64,000 nucleotides of DNA, from contig BSBN01000860.1 of NCBI GenBank assembly GCA_027924645.1, positions 8,928,001 through 8,992,000 on the forward strand. Reading direction: 5' to 3'. A model generated the notes under the pieces. That model saw only the letters and a list, made by a program, of their open reading frames with translations, made no database searches and was not told where the DNA came from. Of the stretch, positions 1 to 12,400 are shown one piece after another. How positions within the stretch are numbered: the stretch's first letter is position 1; each line of letters starts with the position of its first letter. The position numbers were made by a program, and so were the translations under genes. The stretch is from Cunninghamia lanceolata (taxonomy: Eukaryota; Streptophyta; Pinopsida; Cupressales; Cupressaceae).

Positions 1-9
1 CGTGCTTTT

Positions 10-104
10 GCCCAATATCGCTGGCGGGCTTAAAAATGGGAATTCTTTGACTCTGCCTTTTTCCCAATATCGGCGGGCTCAAAAACGGGAATTCTCGACT
101 GTCT
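10..104. repeat. Two-copy 52-bp tandem repeat upstream of exon 1
   Basis: CCCAATATCG, a GGCGGGCT block, AAAAA and GGGAATTCT recur in the same order at about 10-52 and 62-98. The copies differ by a 2-base indel and a few substitutions. They lie in the presumed 5' leader or promoter-proximal region of the synthase gene, so they could be leader or regulatory sequence. Confidence 0.7.
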
Positions 105-125
105 ACTTAGTCTAAGTTTTTTCAC

Positions 126-249
126 GTAAGTCCTCCATTATATACTTTTTTGCAGCAGTAATTCATATATTTCATTGTCATGATTTGAGTAGACTTACTG
201 TATATGTATATTCCTGTAAGTAATATGAATTAAGTTATTTTTGTTGCAG
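126..249 (+). other. Possible 5' UTR intron
   Basis: GTAAGT at 126-131 matches the plant donor consensus. TTTTTGTTGCAG ending at 249 is a good pyrimidine-rich acceptor just 8 bases before the ATG at 258. Together they suggest a 124-bp leader intron. A second donor-like CTGTAAGTAA lies at about 214-223. This rests on splice signals alone. Confidence 0.45.
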
Positions 250-257
250 AAGGCAAG

Positions 258-401
258 ATGTCTTTGAGGAGTGCAGTGAGAAAAATATGTGAAAAATCAG
301 TATTTCAACGGAAGTTTTTTTTTTCTGCTGCAACGTGTGCAAGTGCAGTCAGACATTCACACATTAAACGCAACTCTTGGATATCGCCTACTCACTGCAA
401 G
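258..401 (+). CDS. SPS3: SPS exon 1: mitochondrial presequence
   Basis: This exon has 48 codons from ATG 258 to AAG 401, followed by a strong donor (AAG|GTAATT). The peptide is rich in Arg, Lys and Ser with only one acidic residue (MSLRSAVRKICEK...), as expected for a matrix-targeting presequence. Its end (SPTHCK) lines up with the corresponding place in Arabidopsis SPS3 before the next conserved block. Reading through the donor would add 21 residues and then stop. The start is the first ATG after the putative leader acceptor. Confidence 0.8.
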
Positions 402-3400
402 GTAATTATTGTTTTTTGTTTTGTTCTGATGTTCTGCACTTTTAATTTTTGGAAAAAATTCGAGTAGACTATAACAATGGTGGAATTATACAAATAATCT
501 ATAGAAATATGAGTAGAAAAATACGTTAGAGGATATATCCTGTAGTTTATCTAATGTGTGTTCTTCGGGTGATTAGCTCGAAATTTTACTTAGGATATTT
601 TTCGCTGTAAGTTTCAGTATTATTAGGGCTTATGGGAATGCCTCAGTATCAAGGATAGCGTTTTTCTTCACCCTGTGAAGAGTTTTATCGTGCTTATTGA
701 GTGCCCTAAGGCGATAATATTTTAATTAATAAATAAGGGTTTTACGGGTAAACAGAAAACAAAAAATAAAGGAAACCAGGACAATTTACCACAGGCTTGA
801 TTTCGGAAATACGAGTCAATTTATCCATGAATAAGAGTTTGAGTACATCTGGTATGGATTGTGCGCAGTGCGTGTTTTCACAAACGTGTGTTGAGTTAAT
901 CATGATTGAAAGTTTGAGTGCATCAGCTACAGGTTGTACTTATAGTGCGTAGGTTGTGTTTGCAGTGCAAATTTATAAGATTAGTTTCTGGATTCAGCTG
1001 CATAGTACTTTGGTGAATCTAGTAAAGGTTATACTAACTGTAACTAGAAAGGAAGATGACTAAAGATTACACTATATACCATGGGTGGCAGTCGACCAAA
1101 AGACCAAAATCAAAATCAAAGGACAGCATCTCACCATTACAGAAGGGGTTGCTTCCTCAGTTTGTTCTCACTCAGAGAGAAAAAATTACTATGCACCACC
1201 ATTCCTAGTGAACCATCATTGTGGGGTATAGGGTCCAAGGTCAATGACTATTTATTTGTTTGTAATATGTATGATTTCTGCATTGCTTAACATCATACTT
1301 CACGAGTAATAGTCCATGCCACATGGTATTCATGGGCTTTGCCTCTGACTTATGCACTGCAAGATAATATTCCCATCGTAGTAAAATACTGCTTGCTATT
1401 GTTTGCAGGACATATACACGCTTAACCCTAAGTTCATATCATGCCATCTTGTGATGCCTTATAAACATGCCACAAATGTTATTTTGCAGTCCTCTGACTA
1501 ATTCAAGTAATCCATATGGACATGTGTCTTAGTGTGTGTGTACACAAATGCACTCGGTTATGCATATACATGTATAAGCACACATGCATATATCAAGCCG
1601 TGTCATTATTTATATAATAAGGGTGTAATATACATGTAACATAGGAACACCCTATTTGTATACTCCCTTATTCTATTTATATATGTTATCCCTCTACTTG
1701 GATTCTCATCTCATTTATGTATATACCCATCTTTACACATATTTATATCTTTATAATGTGGTGTGGAAACCTGTTGGTAAATGGATTTGCCTTGTCAAAT
1801 CTCAACAGTTATTGGGGTAAAAACCCCTCCTCAAGATGGTGAGGCTGCCTCTATTGAAAGCTAAAATTGTAAACAGCGGGAGAAAAACTGTACACTTCAC
1901 AAGTGATTTTGGGATTTTTCAGAACTTTAAATGTAAATAGAATTTTAGGAAAGTAGGGTACACATTGATTTACCAAATAGAAGACAAAGTTTGATAATCA
2001 TGTGTACAAGTAGGATTTTATGATTAATGTAGTGTACAAACTTATCAAATAGAAGAACAGAGTTTATTAAATCAGCACCAAACACGCAGTGATGATACAA
2101 CGAATTTAATTGGAAGAACTCAACAAATTTTTAGAAACTGCAAAGGGAAGTTTTAGGAAAAGGAGTTGTATCTAACATAAGAAAAGATACCCCCATAATC
2201 ATATCTAACATAAGAAAAGATATAATATCATAAGAGATTCAAAATTCAGGTATGATATTACTATTTCCGAGAAATCCTGAAGATTCAAAGTTTAACTTCA
2301 AATACAACTCTATAAAAAAATTGCTCTAAGTTTGATGCAGAGCAGGGATGGACAACTCCAAACAATCCTCAAACAAGCAAACTTTCAATCTCTAAGCATT
2401 CGAATGGCGGGGTTTCATTAACTAGCCTGTTGAGTTGTTTGTAGCTCGATCAGATAACATATATAAGGTATGTTAAGATAAATATCAATATAGCATGATC
2501 GAATGATATATTACCAAAGCATAAACATCTTCTGCATTCTAAACGGTGATTAGTAACTGTTAAATCGGTGAAACCGATTACAATGCAAATAGTGGCAAAC
2601 TCACACCTGTGATAGGCGTGACTCCTTGAGGAGTCACGTCTATCACAGATGTGACTCCTACAGTCACTCACATATTTATATCAATGTCTTTGCCCTGCAA
2701 TAACACAGATCGACACAAAAATTGGAAGTGTATGAGAAGTGAAAATTGCAACTGAAATACAAAAGAAAGTAATAAGTTAAGTCTACAATATAAATACCCA
2801 ACTTTCAGAAAATATCCAAGTCAGAGATTATAAGTTCGATTTGAATTTACATGGTATCAGAGCCAAGTTAAGCAGAATCCGGGTAGAAAATCAAACTTAA
2901 GAAATTCAGATTTAATACATCTCATTTCTCAAATGGCAGCAGCAATCCGATTTGAAGATAGATTGGAAGGAGGAAATAACTTCTCATCATGGAAATTCAG
3001 AATTATGATGATATTAAAAGAAAATAAAGTCGATTCATTTGTGAGAGAAAACAAAACGGAACCAGAGAATGATCCTGATAAAACGACATGGATTGAAGGA
3101 AATGACAAAGCCATGAAAATCATAGTTGGAGTTAGAGATCATATCGTGCCGATTCTGACAAAACATGAGACTGCATATCATATGTTTAAGTCACTTGAAG
3201 GCAATTATGAAATTAATAACTCCAGCAGAACCTTAGCCCTAAAGAGAGAAATAAATCATATAAGTATGAACAAAGGAGAATCTATCAATGCATACTTTAT
3301 GAGAATATCAGCACTAAGGGATCAACTATCAACACTTGGGTACCAAATTGAAAGCAAGGAACTAACACTTATTGCTCTAGATGGTCTCCCAAATTCCTGG

Positions 3401-6400
3401 GAGACATTTGTTCAAGGCATCAGTGCAAGGTCCAAATTTCCAAAATTTGATCCAAATTTCCAAAATTTGACCGCCTAAGATCAGACTGTCTTCAAGAAGA
3501 ATCTAGACAAACAAAGAAAGGGTCAAAACAGAAAAATATAGATGAAGACCTTCATGTTCTAAATACAAACTCTGAAAAGAAAGAGAAGAAGAAACACTTC
3601 AAGAAGAGGAAAAATTATCACTGGAAAGGTTCATTCAAGAATGACATTTCTCGCATCCAATGTTTCAGATGTGACCAATATGGACACTATGCAATTAGAT
3701 GTCCTGACAGAACCAAACAACAAGCATCTTATGCCAAAATAAAGGAGCATGAATCCGAGAAATATGTATTCTACTCTGCACTTTCAAACCAAGTATCAAA
3801 TAAATCCAACACCTGGGTTATAGATAGTGGTTCATCAAGACACATCACAGGGTTCAGGGAACTACTAGACACCATGGTAGAAGAGACTGACGAAGAAGTA
3901 ACAATTGGAGACAACTCTGTACATCCAGTCAAGGGTGTTGGCACATGCACCCTCAAATTAAAGACTGGCATCTCCATCCAACTTACTGGAGTATTGTTTG
4001 TCTCAGGCATCAAAAGAAACCTAGTCTCCATATCCGCACTTGAAGATAATGGATATAGGGTGACCTTTATGGATAGCAAAGTATTGGCATGGCCAAAGAA
4101 CTCTACTATTAAGAAAGCCAAAACCATAGGTCGTAGACAAGGGTACTTGTACGAGTTATGTACAGAACCAAATCAAGCCCTAATTCATGAAATTGCAGAC
4201 TCTAATGAAATATGGCATAGAAGACTAGGACACCTAAATTTCCGTGCCCTATCTTCCATGGAAAGACTAGTTACAGGGTTAGCCAAACTCAAACAATGTA
4301 ATTCAGGGGTATGCAAGGGGTGTGCCTTAGGGAAAAATACAAAGGGGTCCTTTCAAAATAGTTCTAGCAAAACAAATAAAGTATTAGAACTAGTCCACTC
4401 AGATTTATGTGGACCCATGTCTGTACCCTCCTTAGGTGGGTTTTTATACTATGTAATCTTCGTTGATGACTTCTCTAGAAAGACATGGATCTATTTTCTT
4501 AAATGTAAAGAATCACAGGAAATCCTTAAAAGATTTAAGGAATTCAAATCCATTACTGAAAACTCTTCTGGGAGAAAAATCAAAACCTTAAGAACAAATA
4601 ATGGGAGTGAATACACTTCAGACATTTTTAAAGACTTTTGTAAAAACACTGGGATTAAGAGGGAGTTCACTATACCTTATAATCCTCAACAAAATGGAGT
4701 TGCAGAAAGAAAAAATAGAACCATTGTAGAAGCTGCTAGGCCTATGTTACTTGATCAGAATATAGACACTTCACTTTGGGCAGAAGCATCTAGTACTGCT
4801 GTCTATATACAGAACAGATGTCCTCACTCTCACATTGATGACAAAACTCTTGAAGAAGCCTTCACTGGCACAAAACCAGACATTAGTCATTTAAGGATAT
4901 TTGGTTGTCTTGTTTACGTTCATGTGCCCAAAGAGAAAAGAACTAAGCTAGAACCTTCTGGGAGAAAAGGCATCTTTGTAGGCTATAGTGAAACATCAAA
5001 AGCTTATAGAATATATATACCTGGTCAAAGACAGATTGAACTAAGCAGAGATGTGATTTTTGAGGAAGACATAGCTTTCAAAAGAGCCAGAAATCATATT
5101 GAGTTAGAAATTCAAACTTCCAACTCAAGCATAAAAGAGGATCTTACACCTGAGTTTTAGAGGGAGTATCCTGAGGAAGAGGTAAATCATGAACAAATCA
5201 CATCACTAGAAAATCCCAAGAAAAGACCACTCTGGGCCACCAAAACAATGGAAGAAGCTAAAAATTATGCCGCTTCATCAGGGACTTTTAGGGAAAGCAC
5301 AAGACCTAAGAGATTCTCTAGTTATGTAGCTTTAATGAGTGAATTCATTAAATCAGAACCTTCTAGTGCTATAGAAGCTCTTAAGCACCAAGTATGGAAG
5401 GATGCCATGACAGAGGAGTATCAATCCATCCTGAAGAATGATGTGTGGGATATAGTACCTAGACCAAAAGGGAAATCTGTTGTTTCTTCAAAATGGCTAT
5501 TTAAAATCAAACATGCTGCAGATGGCAGTATAGGGAAATACAAAGCAAGATTTGTAGCCAGAGGATTTTCACAAAAGGAAGGAATTGTTTACGACGAAAC
5601 CTTCACTCCAGTTGCTTGATATACATCAATCAGGGCAGTTCTAGCTATTGCAGCAGCCAAAGGGTGGAAAGTCCATCAAATGGACGTAAAAACTGCTTTC
5701 TTAAATGGAACTATTGAAGAAGAGGTTTACTTAGAGCAACCCGAAGGATTTGAGATTCACAATGCAGGATCCCATGTATGTAAATTAAAGAAAGCTCTAT
5801 ATGGACTTAAACAGGCCCCCAGAGCCTGGTATGAAAGAATTGACAGTTATCTCTTGAGATTAGGCTTCTCAAAGAATGATGCAGATCCAAATCTCTACTT
5901 CAAATGGAGCAAAGGTGATATGTTAATATTGATATTATATGTTGATGATCAATTGATTACAGGGGAAGATCACTTTATTGATCAATGTAAGAAAGATCTA
6001 GCTTTAGAATTTGACATGAAGGACTTAGGTCTATTACACTACTTCCTTGGATTGGAAGTATGGCAGAAATCAGACTTTATTATTCTAAACCAAGGGAAGT
6101 ACACAATTGATATATTAAAAAGGTTTGGTATGATGGAATGTAGACCTATGTCTTCCCCCATGGAAACAAATCTTCATAAATTGAAGGAAGCAGCAGCAGA
6201 TTCTTCGTTGGCAAATCCCACTCTGTACAGACAGATAATTGGATCCTTGATGTATTTGGTCAATACCAGACCTGATATCTGCTATGCTGTAAATGCCTTA
6301 AGTCAGTTTATGTGTGAGCCCAAGGAGATACATCTTGTGGCTGTGAAACATATAATGAGATATCTTCAAGGTACTCTAAATTATGGCTTAAAATATGAAA

Positions 6401-9400
6401 AGGTTGACTTAGATCTACATGGATTCACAGATTTAGATTGGGTTGGAACTGTAACTGATCGGAAGAGCACCTCTGGATGTTGTTTCAGTTTAGGGTCAGC
6501 AATGATATCATGGATCAGCAGAAAACAGTCTTCAGTTGCTCAGAGTTCTACAGAAGTCGAATATATTGCAGCTTCTATGGCTGCTAGAGAGGCAGTATGG
6601 CTTAGAAAACTGCTTGTGGGATTATTTGGTAAACCTCTGAAACCAACTATCATCCACTACGACAATCAAAGCTGTATTAAGCTATCTGTGAATCCAATAT
6701 TCCATGATAGATCTAAACATATTGAGATTCCTCATCACTATGTACGTAATATGGTGGAAAGGAATGTGATTCAGTTGGAGTATATCAGTACAGGAGATCA
6801 AACTGCAGATATTCTTACTAAACCACTCCTCAAGGTGAAAGTTGAATACTTCAGAAAAAATCTTGGTATGATTGAAATGTAAAATTCTAATTGATTTGTA
6901 CTAATATACTAAAGATGTTTAATGTGTAAACATCTTGTGTCATATGTGTGACTCTATGACATTATGGGCCTACCCATTCTGTGTTTATTTCTAAAAGGTG
7001 ACGATCTTTTGGATAATCTACACTTGTACCTAACATTATAAGGTGACGATCTTATAATGTTCATTAGACTGATATCATGTGACTTGATATTGGTATGAAT
7101 CATGGAGTTATCATGATTAAGTTATGGTAGATATTATGTGATTTAATGTCAGTGCACATACCATAACTGGGATATATATAAGGAGAATGTAATGTTCTCG
7201 AGTATAGTATATCCTTTAGTATCACGAGGTAGGTGATGCTACGTATCATGAGATAGGTGATACTATATATCATGAGTTATGTGATATTAAATTACTTTGA
7301 GTAATTCATTATAGATCAGATAATTGATATTCACAGAGATTATTGTGATATTGTTAACTTCTCGAGCTAAGAGGGAGTGTTGAGTTGTTTGTAGCTTCGA
7401 TCAGATAACATATATAAGGTATGTTAAGATAAATATCAATATAGCATGATCAAATGATATATTACCAAAGCATAAACATCTTCTGCATTCTAAACGGTGA
7501 TTAGTAACTGTTAAATCGGTGAAACCGATTACAATGCAAACAGTGGCAAAGTCACACCTGTGATAGGCGTGACTCCTTGAGGAGTCACGTCTATCACAGA
7601 TGTGACTCCTACCGTCACTCACATATTTATATGAATGTCTTTGCCCTGCAATAACACAGATCGACACAAAAATCGGAAGTGTATGAGAAGTGAAAATTGC
7701 AACTGAAATACAAAAGAAAGTAATAAGTTAAGTCTGCAATATAAATACCCAACTTTTAGAAAATATCCAAGTCAGAGATTATAAGTTCGATTTGAATTTA
7801 CATAGCCTCATTCTCCTTGTAGCCTTTCCAAACTGGTTTTTCCTTCATAACTTTCAGAGGGAGCATGACATTCAAAATGTAAAGGCATTTTCAAATACCT
7901 TTTTCGGCATTTACAAACATATCTCAAAACTAGGCATAGTCCTTTTGTACGGAAACCATAAAAAATTGACAATTTGCTCTTAAAAACCTAAAACATGGGA
8001 GAAGCAAATTGGGTTTTTCGGCCATAATTTTCAGTGCATACATGATATCACAAATGTAAACATAGTTTCAGACACCCATTTGGACCTTATACAACATATC
8101 TTAGAATCAAGGCAGGTTACTTTGTACAGAAACCTTGAAAAATTGATTTGTTTGCTCACTATTACCCTAACTAGGGTTTCAGACCTGTTTATAGTAAAAT
8201 GGGCATAACTATCTTGAAACATAATGAAATTGGACCAAATCAAAAACCCATTAAAGGTAAGAGTGCCCTCTACAATGGGTAATCAGCCATTCAGCCGTAC
8301 TAAATCGTACAAAACCGTACTAAGCAAGTTTTCTGCTGTTTCACCATAAAAATTTGGAAGTGACAATCACTAATTTGATCACAACTTTCACAAAACACGA
8401 CAAAAATCAACCAAACCAAAAGCATTAGAAAGGTAACTCAAATATCTTTCCAACCATATCACATGCAGGTCATTAAATGCAAAGTAAAGTCCGTACAAAC
8501 TTAAATAACAGCACTGGAACATTGGAAATTGCAAAAAACAGTGATATTTTATTGTTTCAACTTCCAAACTTCTTCAACCCCACTTCATTTCGACCACACA
8601 AGGTCTTTTAAAAATTTAACAAACATGTTCCAACGGTTCATGACCAATTTTCAGTTACATTGGTTCATATTCTTGACACTTTTCATATTCCTTCATTGTG
8701 CAACATTGAGACTTTTCATATTCCTCTAGACTCCAACTTACACCTAATGACTCAAATTAGACTCCAACACACAAGAAGGGTCTTAGAAGATTTTCTTACA
8801 TGAAAAACACCAAAAATAAAGCAAAATGTTAACTTATGACCCCTTGAAGACATGAAGACCTGTGGGTGCCCCTGCACCAAAGTTCCAACCCTTTACAATT
8901 ATAAAAATTGTGTATTTATAGCCTAACTTCATAACTACTGAGCAGTTACGAGAAAACGTATGCTTCCAATAATAAATGTGAAATTCAAGTCCTCTTGAAA
9001 CATTAAAGTTCAATTGTTACATATGAGGGAAATATTTAATCATTACTTTTAATCTTAAACTTGACACTTTGGTGACAGCCATAGGAGTTCATGTTGTTGA
9101 ATCTTGACTAGCATCTTCTCCATCAATGTTGACATCTTCAATGATAACAATATTATCTATGGCCTTTTCTTTCCTTTGCTCATCTTTAAAGGCTGTTAAT
9201 GTTTCGTTGATTGCATCCATATTTGGGCCTTTGATATAGCTGGAGTGAAAGTGGTAAGAAATGTATACACTTGAAATTTGATGAGCCTTTACTTGCTTCT
9301 TGATCACCTGTTTTCCAAATTCTTTAAATAGAAATTTCATTTCCACCAATCTATCCAAGGAAGAAGAATTGAAGTTGAATGGTTGACTGAGGCCTTGATT

Positions 9401-12400
9401 AATTACTTCAACCAAATGTTGTTTAAGAGTATCAGCATTGTTGATAGTTTGATCTTCATTGTAGTAATGCCCTGTAGTCTTCTGAATTAAATCATGTGTA
9501 TCCATTATCATGTCAACAAATTCACTATGAGCAACTTCCATCTTATTAATACCCTATTCAAGAAAGTCAATTCTCAATTTTATAACCTCTGTCCATTCTC
9601 TCAATACATGAATATTATTAGCTTTGTCCAAAATGCCTTCATTGACTAATGTATCAAAATTGACCTTCGTCTCGACCTTAATTTGTGGAAGGCTATTTGA
9701 GTAAATTTGCAGTTCTTTAAATTTGTTCAATAAATCTTTAATCAGATCATAATCCTCCTTAGCCCTGTTGTATAAGCCCATGGCTTCATTGATGATCTTT
9801 GATTTGTATGTAAGTAGATCATTCAAGCATTGTTTGGTAGCATTTGCGATACATTTCATCTCTTGTACAGCTGAAACATCTTCCTGAGAAATTGTGGCTG
9901 GAGTAGCAATAGGATCACTAGAGGATTGCAGGGGTCCAACCAAATGTTCAAGTCTCACTTGGTTTTATAATCCTTGCCCATTCTTGAAACAACAATAGTG
10001 ATAGTTGTCTGTATATCACAAATTTTAGCATCCCTTGTTTGTTTTCGATGGTAGTACTTCTCTTCCATCTCTATCAACTATAGGAGCTGCAATCTCAACA
10101 ATTCTTGAACCTTGTGCATCTGTAAAAAATGGAAGAAATAATCCTAGGCTTTTTGCTAGGAGCAAGCTTATCAATCATGGAAGAAATAAACGAAAAATCA
10201 TCAGACAAAGGCTTAACAACCCTTTTCCTTTTTTTAATCTTAATATCTAGCCAAGGGGGAACCATGGCTAAGGTGGAATCATCCTGTTGAGAAGTCTCCT
10301 CTTGACCCGAATCTCCTTGAATCATTTGGTCAACATTTTCCATAGCTTGTTTAGCGTTTTTCATTTGTCCACCCTCTTGTTCCATACTTTCCTTTGTATC
10401 CTGTAACATTTGTTTCTCAACTTGGCTTATAAGTTATTTGTTATTCATTGTTTTGCTTTGTGTCCTCTTTGCTTTGCTCTACTTGTTCTTCACCTTGTTC
10501 TATTTGTTCTCTATTCTGTACAAATGGAGAAATAGGCATAGATTGGGAGAGAGTTCTTTTTGAGGACGGAGTAGGTGATGACTCATTAGGAGTAGGGTCT
10601 GTAGGATTTTGATCTCATGTAGGCGAGGTTGGTAAATCAATCACCTCTCTACGAGAAACTTCTTGTGTAGGAGAAAGAGGAATTTGATTTTGTAATGTGG
10701 AGACTAGAGGGGGGTGTGAAGGAGAAGAACGTGGAACTTGAACAAGAGATTGTAGAGGAATTTGGAGGGGAGCTTGTGCAGAATCATGTAAAGAAGGTTG
10801 AACAACTGATTGAGTTAAAAGTTGCTCTTTTGAAGAGGCAGGAGTTTCAGTAGCTATTGATCTTTCACATCCCATTCCGAAAGAATCACCAACCTTGAAT
10901 TTATACTTTGTGACCTTTTTCCTTTGGAGTGTTTGTTCTTCAATTTCTTCTTCCAAGTCTGAATTCATGACACTCAAGTTAGGCAAGGTTGGTTTTACAG
11001 CAACTTTCTTCTTTTTTTCAACCTAAAGTTTCTTATTAGAAGATTCTTCTAAAGTCTTTTTGCTTCTTGCTGTTCTCTTGGTAGAAGCATCTAATTCTTT
11101 TTTCTTCTTATTCAGCCATGTCAAACTATTATCAATTACAGTTATGCTTATAACTTCTAATGAGTTTTCTTCTCCTTGAGACCAATCTACAGGTGGGATA
11201 GGTAACTTGAAAATGCCTCTTTATTATGAGTATCACATAAAACAGGCCCATCATCCGATATCTCTTTGGGAACACTAGCAATTCTGCATGCAAAATCTTC
11301 TATGCTTTTCACATAAGATCTTATGCACTTCACAAAGTTGTCTTGTCAGTTCCAAAAGGATGACCTTATCACTCACATATTTCAGTAACCTGTAAGGAAC
11401 CCCCGTGAACCCTCCAAGCCTCTTGTATGTGAATGTAGGAAATTGTATAAACCAATTTCCCCACTCTGCAATTGTTGCAGTAGCTTCTAGGGAGATGTGT
11501 TTATAGAGATCATCCTCCATTCGCCTAATGAGGAAAAAGACAAAAGCATCATTAACTTTTTTGAAGTGCTTCTGACTTTCATTAAGTTCCAATTGGGGGT
11601 AGAACTCATAAATTTTCTTCTAACCTTCTTTAGCATCAAATGTCCCAACCCTAGTCAATCTAGGAAAAATTGCTCTTCTAGCCATTAAATACACAATGTA
11701 AGAAGTCATGTAGGATTTTCTTGAGTCTTGGATTTCTGTGAGCTGTTTATGAAGGTTGTCATTGAAGATGGTGGCCAAGTCAATTCTTTGTTTATCCTCC
11801 AAGATAATTTTGATAAATTTGAACATCCATGGTTGAAACTCTCGAGCATTAGGAAGGCCCATTATCCTATTTAGAAGGGTAATTAGGTCATTAATCTCTG
11901 TATGAAAGTCACTCCTTAAAAGTATCTTGGGCAACTTCGAAGTAGCAATTCTTGCTTTGATCAACTGATTTTTTTCAGAGCTCGCAAACACAAATTTGGG
12001 TTGAGGTTGTAAAATTCAAGTACAACAGAAATATTGAGCATTATGACCTCCTCGTGATAAGGAATTTGGAAGGTTTCTCTAATACTTTCAGGGTTGAGAT
12101 CAAGAAACACTCCATTTGCAATCCCTATAATCTTTTTGTTATGAGAATCATAAAATTTGGCACATGTCATAATGAGCTTAGGAGACTGGACTGAGGCAGG
12201 GAAACCTGCGGCTTGCACAATCCCACTATTAGCAATGCACCTCGCTTGCGCTATTCTGTCATCATTGAACATCCTCTCTAGAAAATCATTTATATTCATG
12301 TGCCCTAAATCAGTATTTGACACTTCATTAAGTGTAGAGGCAATTTTAGAAGATGCTGTCTCTTTTTAATGCGTACTTCATCTCCTTTGACTTAAGTGAA

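Larger units (their letters stand above)
2428..7802 (+). mobile_element. Copia (Ty1-type) LTR retrotransposon, nearly complete, inserted in intron 1
   Basis: Two LTRs (2428-2851 and 7378-7802) flank an internal region with a primer-binding site, gag, protease, integrase, reverse transcriptase, RNase H and polypurine tract in Copia order. The 5-bp target duplication TAGCC is perfect (2423-2427 and 7803-7807). The LTRs differ by about 8 substitutions and one indel over 424 bp, so the insertion is fairly young. The single gag-pol reading frame is broken by only three lesions: a 20-bp duplication in gag (3431-3470), TAG at 5158-5160 and TGA at 5617-5619. It is in the same orientation as the host gene. 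Confidence 0.97.

Noticed and set aside
402..467. Extension of the exon 1 ORF past 401
   Set aside because: It crosses a strong AAG|GTAATT donor, and the added residues do not match the family.
1081..1290. 69-codon plus-strand ORF as a possible exon of the synthase
   Set aside because: No similarity to the family, and the exon 1 to exon 2 junction is already contiguous with the known protein.
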